DNA from: Thermoleophilaceae bacterium
GTDB taxonomy: Bacteria > Actinomycetota > Thermoleophilia > Solirubrobacterales > Thermoleophilaceae
Assembly (NCBI GenBank): GCA_013812005.1
Contig: JACCUE010000260.1
Span: 1 to 5,529 of the forward strand
DNA: 5,529 bases
Direction of reading: 5' to 3'
The first letter of the stretch is position 1. Each line of letters opens with the position of its first letter. The notes beneath the pieces are model-generated. The model was not told the origin of the DNA and did not search any database. It saw nothing but the letters and a program-made list of their open reading frames with translations. Positions 1-5,279 of this stretch are shown piece after piece. The position numbers and the translations under genes are program-made.

Positions 1-1103
1 CCAAGCGGGGCGGCGGCGCGGACGCGGGAAGCCGTGAGACCGACCAGACCCTCAACCAGATCCTGATCGAGCTCGATGGCTTCGGTTCGCGGCACGGGGT
101 CGTGGTGATCGCCGCGACCAACCGCGCAGACATGCTCGACCCCGCGCTCGTGCGCCCGGGACGGTTCGACCGCCAGATCACGATCGACCTGCCAGATCAA
201 CATGGTCGCCGCGCGATCCTCGACGTCCACGCCAAGGACAAGCGCCTGAGCGCCGATGTCGACCTCGACCGCGTGGCCGGCCTCACGCGCGGGCTCTCCG
301 GAGCCGACCTGGCGAACGTCCTCAACGAGGCGGCTCTGCTCGCCGGCAGGCGCCGCTCGAAGGAGATCGACATGGGCTTGGTCGACGAGGGGATCGACCG
401 GGCGCTCTCGGGCGTCGGCAGCGGGCGGATCATGTCCGACGAGGAGCGCTACGCGGTGGCCTACCACGAGGCCGGCCACGCCCTCGTCGCGCGAATCCTC
501 CTGCGAGACACGGTCGTGCACAAGCTGAGCGTCGTGCCGCGCGGGCGCAGGCTGGGAGTGGCGTGGCTGCCCGAGTCGACGGACCGCCTGCTCTATCCGC
601 GCTCGGCGCTGATCGAGCGGATGGCCACCCTGCTCGCCGGGCGAGCCGCCGAGGAGATGGTGCTCGGGGAGTCGAGCGGAGGAGCCTCGGACGACCTTGG
701 CAGGGTCGGCGAGATCGCCCGCGCGATGGTCTGCGACTTCGGCATGAGCGAGCGGGTGCGCGCGTTGCCCACGGCCCGCGACGGGCAGTCGCGGTGGCAG
801 TTGCTGTCGGACGAGACCACGCGCCTGATCGACTCCGAGGTGCGCCAACTGGTGGAGGAGGCCGAAGGGCTGACCCGCGCCGCGCTCACCGCCTCACGGG
901 ACGCGCTCGAGCGCGTCGCGACGGCCCTCCTGGAGCGCGAGACGCTCACGTTCGACGAGGTCGACACGCTCGCCGGTCCGCCGCCCTCGTTGCCCGGGCG
1001 CGACGGCACCGACGCCGGGGGCCGGGTTGCGGCACCGGCGGGGGCGGCGTGGCCCGACCAAGGTCCCGACCGCTCTCTGTCCGCCGGCAAGGCCGATCGT
1101 TGA
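1..1103 (+). CDS. ftsH: FtsH-type ATP-dependent zinc metalloprotease, 5'-truncated by window edge
   Basis: Membrane AAA+ protease that unfolds and degrades membrane and soluble proteins. The frame is open from base 3 and 366 residues are visible; the N-terminal membrane region and the Walker A and B motifs lie outside. Numbering from base 3, the second region of homology is intact: N40 and D46, then RPGRFDR at 51-57 with both arginine-finger positions (R51, R54). The M41 peptidase domain has HEAGH at 155-159, followed by VHKLSVVPRGRRLG, and GGASDDLGR near 227-234, where D231 fits the third zinc ligand by spacing. SDETTRLID then aligns with the conserved C-terminal helix region. All catalytic residues that can be seen are present, so it should be active. 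The stretch between the zinc Asp and SDET is shorter than in E. coli FtsH and lacks its GEVFLGR-like segment. It ends in a Gly/Pro/Ala-rich tail of about 45 residues. This may be one of several FtsH paralogues. A TetR gene follows after 31 bases on the same strand. Confidence 0.96.
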   Translation, partial: KRGGGADAGSRETDQTLNQILIELDGFGSRHGVVVIAATNRADMLDPALVRPGRFDRQITIDLPDQHGRRAILDVHAKDKRLSADVDLDRVAGLTRGLSGADLANVLNEAALLAGRRRSKEIDMGLVDEGIDRALSGVGSGRIMSDEERYAVAYHEAGHALVARILLRDTVVHKLSVVPRGRRLGVAWLPESTDRLLYPRSALIERMATLLAGRAAEEMVLGESSGGASDDLGRVGEIARAMVCDFGMSERVRALPTARDGQSRWQLLSDETTRLIDSEVRQLVEEAEGLTRAALTASRDALERVATALLERETLTFDEVDTLAGPPPSLPGRDGTDAGGRVAAPAGAAWPDQGPDRSLSAGKADR

Positions 1104-1134
1104 TGGACCCGGTTGATCCACGGCGGGCGTCCTG

Positions 1135-1794
1135 ATGGCCGGCCACCGCCTGAGGCGGGATGAGAGCAAGGCCCGGACCCGCGCCCGCCTGATCGCCGCA
1201 GCGCGCAAGGTGTTCGTCGAGCGGGGATTTCACGGCGCTTCGATAGAGGCGATCGCGCAGGAGGCGGGCTACACCATCGGCGCGCTCTACTCGAACTTCG
1301 ACGGCAAGAGCGACCTCTTCCTGGCCGTGTTCGAGCAGTACCAGGCCGACCGCGCGCAGGAGATCCAAGCGGCGGTGGAGGCAGCCGGCGCACCAGACGA
1401 GCGGCCGGCCGAGGGTGCCGCGCAGTGGATGGAGAAGCTGGCCGGCGAACCGGGCTGGTTTCCGCTCTTCATGGAGTTCTGGGCATACGCCGTCCGAGAT
1501 GAAGAGCTGAGACGCAGGTTCGCGATCCCGCTCGGAGCGGTCCGTGTCGCTATCGGCCGTCTGGTGGAGCACCAGGCTCAAGAGCTCGAGATCGAGCTGC
1601 CACTTCCGGCTGAGCAGATCGGCACGGCGATCAAGGCGCTCGGCAATGGGATCGCGCTCGAGAAGATCGCCGACCCCGAGTCCGTGTCCGACGACCTCTT
1701 GGGGGCTTTCCTCACGGTCTTTCTCCGGGGCCTGGAGGCGGGGGCACAACCCGACGGCGCGTCCGCGGGGGACGGTTCAGAGGCTGCGGGCTGA
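1135..1794 (+). CDS. TetR/AcrR-family transcriptional regulator
   Basis: A 219-residue one-component repressor, the usual length for the family. Helix 1 is RARLIAAARKVFVERGF (about 16-32). The helix-turn-helix spans about 36-55 (SIEAIAQEAGYTIGALYSNF), followed by the conserved K58-S-D-L-F continuation into helix 4. The remainder is the helical ligand-binding and dimerisation domain, with an aromatic patch WFPLFMEFWAYA at 108-119 that probably lines part of the pocket; the ligand cannot be named. The tail after residue 203 is low-complexity Gly/Ala/Asp. The ATG is the only good start: an in-frame TGA lies at 1114-1116 and only a CTG intervenes. No strong Shine-Dalgarno is visible (GGCGGGCG just upstream). 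It sits 31 bases after ftsH on the same strand and may be cotranscribed. It is convergent with, not divergent from, the gene to its right, so no regulated target is indicated by position. Confidence 0.95.
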   Translation: MAGHRLRRDESKARTRARLIAAARKVFVERGFHGASIEAIAQEAGYTIGALYSNFDGKSDLFLAVFEQYQADRAQEIQAAVEAAGAPDERPAEGAAQWMEKLAGEPGWFPLFMEFWAYAVRDEELRRRFAIPLGAVRVAIGRLVEHQAQELEIELPLPAEQIGTAIKALGNGIALEKIADPESVSDDLLGAFLTVFLRGLEAGAQPDGASAGDGSEAAG

Positions 1795-1802
1795 GCGCCC
1801 GC
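1786..1802. terminator. Possible bidirectional terminator hairpin between convergent genes
   Basis: GCGGGC (1786-1791) pairs with GCCCGC (1797-1802) around a five-base loop TGAGC that contains the TetR stop codon. The stem is six G-C pairs. It lies at the junction of two convergent genes separated by only 21 bases, which is where a shared terminator would be expected. No T-run follows on either strand, so intrinsic termination is uncertain; hairpins without U-tracts are common in GC-rich actinobacteria. A chance hairpin in GC-rich DNA is a real alternative. Confidence 0.3.
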
Positions 1803-1815
1803 CTGCTGCGCTCGC

Positions 1816-2217
1816 CTAGGTGGGCCCCGTCCACGCGGGGTGGTCGAAGTACCCGTGCCAAGAGGTGAACTGGCCCCGGTCGACGTGGATGTAGTAGCAG
1901 GCCCGAAAGACCACCTGTGCTCCGGTCGCAGGAAGCGCCCCGTTGGGCGTGGCGAGGGGTCCGGTCTGGGTGCCGGTGCTCTCGACCTCGAGTGCCACCG
2001 CGTCGTCGGATCCCACCCAGTGCAGGATCTCGCTGTGGAAGTCCGGGAACGCGGTCAGGTAGTTCTCGATGAACGGCCTCAGCTGGTCGCGTCCGCGGAA
2101 GCGTTGCCCGGGCAGCACCCACTCACAGTCAGGGGACAGAAGCTCCAGGCAGCGGTCGATCTCGCGTGAATCGAAGGCCTCCCACCAGCTGTCCAGCAAC
2201 TCCTTGGCCGCGGCCAT
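1816..2217 (-). CDS. SnoaL-like / NTF2-fold ester-cyclase-type protein
   Basis: A 133-residue cytosolic protein with no signal peptide, typical length for a SnoaL-like polyketide cyclase/NTF2-like domain. Family landmarks run in order: an N-terminal helix with WWEAFDSREIDRCLELLSPD (11-30), EWVLPG and a G-x-D-x-L turn (32-46), the AFPDF strand (56-60), then GTQTGPL (82-88), PATGAQV (96-102) and a C-terminal strand ending GYFD (122-125). The fold is a cone-shaped alpha+beta barrel with a small-ligand cavity. Members include cyclases, isomerases and many proteins of unknown role, so no substrate can be assigned. The frame extends upstream to an ATG at 2295, but the start at 2217 is preferred: the family fold begins there, GGGAGAGGGG lies nine bases upstream, and the longer form would overlap the preceding gene by 74 bases. 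It is the last gene of the minus-strand array, four bases after the propeller gene, so translational coupling is likely. Confidence 0.88.
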   Translation of the reverse strand: MAAAKELLDSWWEAFDSREIDRCLELLSPDCEWVLPGQRFRGRDQLRPFIENYLTAFPDFHSEILHWVGSDDAVALEVESTGTQTGPLATPNGALPATGAQVVFRACYYIHVDRGQFTSWHGYFDHPAWTGPT

Positions 2218-2221
2218 CGGT

Positions 2222-4195
2222 CTATGCCCCTCTCCCGTAGGACTGCAGCAGCCGCTTGAAGCCGCGCTTGCCGGCCGTGAGGCGCTTGTCGGCAAGCCCG
2301 ATCTCGCGCACCTTCCCCGCGCGGGTCTTGAAGACGAGCCGGCTCCTGGGCCCCCGGACGACGTACCAGATGTTGGCCCCCACGCGCACGCGCCGCTCGC
2401 CGCGCACGCGGCTACGCAGGAGACGCGTGCGCGAGCCGACGCGAACGCGCCGGATGGCGTAGCGCCGGCTGCTGGTCAACGCCAGCACGGCACGGCCCCG
2501 GATCCGCCGCCGCTGAGAGCGGACCAGCCGTCGATTCAGGCGCCGCGTGGGGTACCCGATCCGAAGCGAGCCGCCACCCGCGATGCAGTAGCGATCCATG
2601 CCCCTCGACACCTTCAGGCGCGCGCCTTTGAACAAGCGCCGGTGAGCTTTGCGGCTACGCCCCAGGCGCGCGGGCCCCAGGCGCTTTCCGGCCACCCCCC
2701 GCCGCAGCTTCAGGCAGCCTCTCGCTCCGACCGCGCCTCCCGGTCGGCCCCCGCCGGAGCCCGCGGTCATCGGCCCCTCGAAGAAGATGTCCTGCTTGCC
2801 GCCGAGCTCGTCGCCCCTCCGGCTGTCGGTCCAGGCGATCAGCGGAGCGCCGGAGGGAGATGAGGCCAAGGCCAGACGCTGGCCGAAGTTGGCCAGCCGG
2901 CGGCCGCTGGCGTGCCCGACCGAGCCCACCTTCGCGTTCGAGGAGACGTCACTGATCTTCCTCGGCGTGGAGAAGCTCGCCCCGCGGTCGGTCGACTCGA
3001 CCAGGTAGGTGTCGTGAAAGCCGCCTTCCCCCTCGGGACGAAAGTCGTAGTAGGTGAGGTAGAGCTTGCCCTGCGGCGTGATCGCCAGCCGCGGGCGGTG
3101 CTGCTCGTGGCTCGCACCGCCGGGCGGGACCCCCACGACCCGCGGCGGGCTGAAGCTCGCGCCGCCGTCCTGCGAGGCGGTGAAGAAGATCCTGTTCTTG
3201 TCGCCCTGCTTGTCCCAGTAGGCGATGAACAGCTCGCCGGGCTTGCCGCCGAGCGCGTGAAAGAAGTTCCGGTTGGCGCTCTCCGATGCGTAGCACAGGT
3301 CGCCCGAACATGGTCCGACCCCGGTCACAGATACCGGTTCGCCGAAGCTCTTGGCCTCGTCTCGGGAGACCGCCACCCGGAGTGTCGCCGGGCCTGAGTC
3401 GAAGAAGTGGTCGGTGAAGGCAGCGTAGACGGCGCCCCCCGCATCGACCGCTATCGCTTGCCGCGACGGGTCGGGGATCGTGGGCGGCGTTACCCGCGTG
3501 GCGGAGAAGGTCCGTCCGCTGTCACCCGAGGACGCGACTACGAGCTGGCCGGGGGAGGGGAGGCACTTGACCAACGCGTCCGGCGTCGGGACGCTCGGCT
3601 CGCAGAAGCGCAGGAAGCTCACATAGAGGCGCCCTGAGGTCGGATCGACTGCCATGTCCGAGTAGAGGTCGGTGTGGTCCACGCCGATGGGATCGGCCTC
3701 TCGCGGCTGCTCGAACTCGCCGCCCTGCGCAGCCGCCGTCACGATCACCCGCCGCTCCCCCAGCGGGTTGGTGCCGGGGCGGGCCTCGTACTGGTAGAGC
3801 AGCGTCCCGTCGGGACCGTAGGCGACGAATGGGTCGTAGCACTGGGGGAAGGTCTCCGGCAGCGCGAACCTGCCGCCCTTGCCCGCCACTCTCTCCGACC
3901 TCCAGGTCCGGCCGCCGTCCTGTGAGCGCGCCAGGGCGCAGTACTCGTGTCGGTTTCCCTCCTGGTAGGCGATGGCCAGCCGCTTGGGGTCGGTCGGGTC
4001 GACCGCCAAGTTCGGTTGCTGGAAGGCGTCCTTGTCGCCGGGGGTGACGGCCACGTCGGGCTGGGATGACACCTGGGCCGAACTGGTGCTGATCAACGCT
4101 GGCGCAATGAGACAGGCCAGACCGAGGCAGACCAGCGCGGCGAGCCGGGGCCTTCCGCCGCGCCGGCCCGGAAGCGCGGATCGATACGAGCTCAT
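2222..4195 (-). CDS. Exported Asp-box (BNR/sialidase-fold) propeller protein with Arg-rich C-terminal module
   Basis: A 657-residue predicted exported protein (numbering from the ATG at 4195). The signal peptide has a basic start (RRGGRPR, 11-17), a hydrophobic core (about 18-36) and a likely cut after SSA (38-40). The propeller region (about 45-475) carries five Asp-box motifs: SQDGGRTW 91-98, SGDSGRTF 223-230, SRDEAKSF 277-284 (degenerate, Ala for the Gly), SQDGGASF 341-348 and STDRGASF 401-408. Repeated strands such as LAVDPTDP, MAVDPTSGRLYVSF and LAITPQGKLYLTYYD fit blades of a sialidase/BNR propeller. I see no FRIP motif and cannot assign a sialidase catalytic set, so glycosidase activity is not claimed; binding is equally possible. 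A Gly-rich hinge (about 478-492) leads to a C-terminal module (490-657) with about 45 Arg, 10 Lys and only 4 acidic residues, two Cys (494, 537) and an apparent internal repeat. An alternative GTG start at 4198 directly precedes the ATG. GGAG lies only two bases before the ATG, so initiation may depend on coupling to the gene 23 bases upstream. Confidence 0.88.
   Translation of the reverse strand: MSSYRSALPGRRGGRPRLAALVCLGLACLIAPALISTSSAQVSSQPDVAVTPGDKDAFQQPNLAVDPTDPKRLAIAYQEGNRHEYCALARSQDGGRTWRSERVAGKGGRFALPETFPQCYDPFVAYGPDGTLLYQYEARPGTNPLGERRVIVTAAAQGGEFEQPREADPIGVDHTDLYSDMAVDPTSGRLYVSFLRFCEPSVPTPDALVKCLPSPGQLVVASSGDSGRTFSATRVTPPTIPDPSRQAIAVDAGGAVYAAFTDHFFDSGPATLRVAVSRDEAKSFGEPVSVTGVGPCSGDLCYASESANRNFFHALGGKPGELFIAYWDKQGDKNRIFFTASQDGGASFSPPRVVGVPPGGASHEQHRPRLAITPQGKLYLTYYDFRPEGEGGFHDTYLVESTDRGASFSTPRKISDVSSNAKVGSVGHASGRRLANFGQRLALASSPSGAPLIAWTDSRRGDELGGKQDIFFEGPMTAGSGGGRPGGAVGARGCLKLRRGVAGKRLGPARLGRSRKAHRRLFKGARLKVSRGMDRYCIAGGGSLRIGYPTRRLNRRLVRSQRRRIRGRAVLALTSSRRYAIRRVRVGSRTRLLRSRVRGERRVRVGANIWYVVRGPRSRLVFKTRAGKVREIGLADKRLTAGKRGFKRLLQSYGRGA
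2227..2236 (-). promoter_or_regulatory. Ribosome binding site deciding the SnoaL-like start
   Basis: On the minus strand this reads GGGAGAGGGG, nine bases before the ATG at 2217. It is embedded in the last sense codons (Gly-Arg-Gly) of the upstream propeller gene, whose TAG is at 2224-2222. This placement supports the short start and suggests coupled translation of the two genes. Confidence 0.7.
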
Positions 4196-4218
4196 CACTC
4201 CGGACTGCTCGGGGCGCG

Positions 4219-5142
4219 TCAGCGCGCTGAGCCCGGGGGGGTAATGCCCTGCTCCGCCTTGCGGCGACGGCGCACGGCGGCTGCAAGGAACCCACCGACG
4301 ATCCCGACCAAGCCGATGCCGAGCAGGCCCAAGCCGAGGCCCAGCTCAGAGCCGGGGCCGCTCGCGGGCAGGGAGCCCCTGTCGCCTGTCACCAGCGAGC
4401 TCTCGCCTCCGGCGTCAAAGCCATCCCACACATTGCCCGCCGCGCTGCGTTCGGACGGTGCCGACGCAGCACCGGGGGTCGCCGTTGAGCTCGAACGGGC
4501 CTTTCCGGGCGTGCCGGTCCCCGCAGCGCTCTCCTTCGCTGTGGGCGTGTTGAACGCCGGCGCGGACACGGGCGCGGCGCCGATGGACTCGGCGCGGTTT
4601 GCGCGATCGGTCTCACTCGTGGGGCCGGTGCGCGGCGACTCGGGAGCCGGGGAGGCCCCCGGGGGGACCGGAACCGCTCGGGGCCGGTCGCGCTCGGGGA
4701 CGCGCGGGGCAGGGGCGCCCGACGGTGCCTGGGCCACCGGCGCCGGGGCCGCTACCACCGTCAGGGGCGCGCGCGAAGGCGTACCCGCCACCGGCCGCCC
4801 AGTGCCAAGAGCGGCCTGGGTCGCGACGATCGTGTAGTCGCCGGGCGCCACGTCGGGAACCTCGAAGGCAAAGGCGATCCGCCCGACCGCACTGGGCCGG
4901 CCCGACCACACCACCGCGGAGTCGAGCGAGTTGAAGTGCAGCTGCACCGGCCCGCCGGTCTTGCTGAAGAACTCGCCCGTGCCGCTTACGGTGCTACCAG
5001 GGGTCGCCGACCCCTCCGTCAGGCTCAGCGTGGGCTGCAGGGTGCAGGCATAGGCGAGCGCCGCGCTCACCGCAAACGCCCCCGTCACAGCCAACATCGC
5101 AATCAGCCCGACCCGGCGCCTGCCCACATCAGTCAGCTCCAT
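4219..5142 (-). CDS. Exported Ig-like surface protein with sortase-like or transmembrane C-terminal anchor
   Basis: A 307-residue predicted surface protein of no family I can name (numbering from the ATG at 5142). Basic residues at about 8-10 and a hydrophobic stretch 12-32 form a signal peptide with a probable cut after AYA (30-32), leaving Cys33 first. Residues about 35-130 read as one beta-sandwich Ig-like domain (TLSLTEGSATPGSTVSGTG, then VPDVAPGDYTIVATQ). A Pro/Ala/Ser/Thr-rich linker follows (about 131-236), typical of a wall-spanning stalk. The C-terminus has LPASG (258-262), a Gly/Leu/Ile-rich membrane helix (267-290) and RRRRK (291-295): the order of a cell-wall sorting signal with Ser in place of Thr, followed by 12 further residues. 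If no sortase reads LPASG, it is simply a C-terminally membrane-anchored protein. A TTG directly upstream (5145) is rejected because GGAGGA is correctly spaced for the ATG only. It is first in the three-gene array, 23 bases before the propeller gene, with which it probably acts at the cell surface. Confidence 0.82.
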   Translation of the reverse strand: MELTDVGRRRVGLIAMLAVTGAFAVSAALAYACTLQPTLSLTEGSATPGSTVSGTGEFFSKTGGPVQLHFNSLDSAVVWSGRPSAVGRIAFAFEVPDVAPGDYTIVATQAALGTGRPVAGTPSRAPLTVVAAPAPVAQAPSGAPAPRVPERDRPRAVPVPPGASPAPESPRTGPTSETDRANRAESIGAAPVSAPAFNTPTAKESAAGTGTPGKARSSSTATPGAASAPSERSAAGNVWDGFDAGGESSLVTGDRGSLPASGPGSELGLGLGLLGIGLVGIVGGFLAAAVRRRRKAEQGITPPGSAR

Positions 5143-5146
5143 CAAG

Positions 5147-5152
5147 TCCTCC
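5147..5152 (-). promoter_or_regulatory. Strong Shine-Dalgarno of the Ig-like surface protein gene
   Basis: Minus-strand GGAGGA lies four bases before the ATG at 5142 (five from the GGAGG core) but only one or two bases before the TTG at 5145. It therefore selects the ATG. It is the clearest ribosome binding site in the window and marks the head of the minus-strand array. Confidence 0.75.
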
Positions 5153-5211
5153 GTTCAAATGCGCATCACCTGTCTCCCGAGTGTCAGATAGTAGCGCTAT
5201 TGCAACCTGGT

Positions 5212-5225
5212 CGCCACGCGTCGAA
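5212..5225 (+). repeat. 14-bp direct repeat, copy 1
   Basis: CGCCACGCGTCGAA occurs here in the divergent intergenic region. It occurs again, without mismatch, 71 bases downstream, overlapping the first codons of the plus-strand gene. The core ACGCGT is self-complementary; the whole repeat is not. Confidence 0.7.
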
Positions 5226-5231
5226 CGTATG

Positions 5232-5242
5232 TGTCTGAGACA
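5232..5242. repeat. Palindrome TGTCT-G-AGACA, candidate operator
   Basis: Perfect five-base arms flank a single central G, 37 bases before the TTG start of the plus-strand gene. A further CTGTCTC at 5170-5176 is the inverse of GAGACAG at 5237-5243, so a related half-site also lies nearer the minus-strand gene. Size and position fit a dimeric regulator site, but no regulator can be named. Confidence 0.35.
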
Positions 5243-5279
5243 GCTACCTCCAGCTGCGCGCGGCGTGTAGGTTGGCGCC

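Larger units (their letters stand above)
5143..5279. promoter_or_regulatory. Divergent promoter region between two exported-protein genes
   Basis: This non-coding stretch separates the minus-strand array from the plus-strand exported protein, and is visibly less GC-rich in its middle (about 5181-5235) than the genes around it. It must hold promoters for both directions. For the minus strand, TACTAT (plus coordinates 5188-5193) is a four-of-six match to a -10 box about 45 bases before the ATG, but its -35 position reads only TGGCGA. For the plus strand I see no convincing pair; TTGCAA at 5200-5205 is a possible -35 with no well-spaced -10. The region also holds one copy of a 14-bp direct repeat, the palindrome TGTCTGAGACA, the 8-bp palindrome TAGCGCTA (5192-5199) and CAGCT/AGCTG inverted arms (5241-5245, 5252-5256). 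Confidence 0.5.

Noticed and set aside
593..1393. Minus-strand open frame (266 codons) across the ftsH end and TetR start
   Set aside because: It overlaps two well-supported plus-strand genes, and its Ser/Arg/Pro-rich translation shows no recognisable fold.
946..1749. Long minus-strand open frame (267 codons) opposite the TetR gene
   Set aside because: It is a mirror frame of a strongly supported TetR gene in GC-rich DNA. Its translation is low-complexity with no domain signal.
2218..2295. Upstream ATG at 2295 as start of the SnoaL-like gene
   Set aside because: It would add 26 low-complexity residues and overlap the preceding gene. The ATG at 2217 has a well-spaced GGGAGAGGGG and matches the fold boundary.
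2069..2863. Plus-strand open frame (264 codons) opposite the SnoaL-like gene and the propeller C-terminus
   Set aside because: Its Pro/Ala/Arg-rich translation has no domain, and it is antisense to two genes supported by family motifs.
4090..4195. Lipobox or twin-arginine signal in the propeller signal peptide
   Set aside because: The Cys in GLAC is mid-hydrophobic core with Gly at -3, and the RR pair lacks the twin-arginine consensus, so an ordinary Sec signal is the better reading.
2222..4195. Assigning true exo-alpha-sialidase activity to the Asp-box protein
   Set aside because: Asp boxes occur in many non-sialidase propellers. No FRIP motif and no identifiable catalytic set were seen.
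3522..4295. Minus-strand open frame (257 codons) in another frame over the propeller N-terminus
   Set aside because: It is an Arg/Pro/Ala-rich shadow. The correct frame carries the signal peptide and Asp boxes.
5034..5050. Lipoprotein cleavage before Cys33 of the Ig-like protein
   Set aside because: The sequence AYAC lacks Leu/Val/Ile at -3 and has Tyr at -2. A signal peptidase I cut after AYA fits better, although the leading Cys is worth noting.
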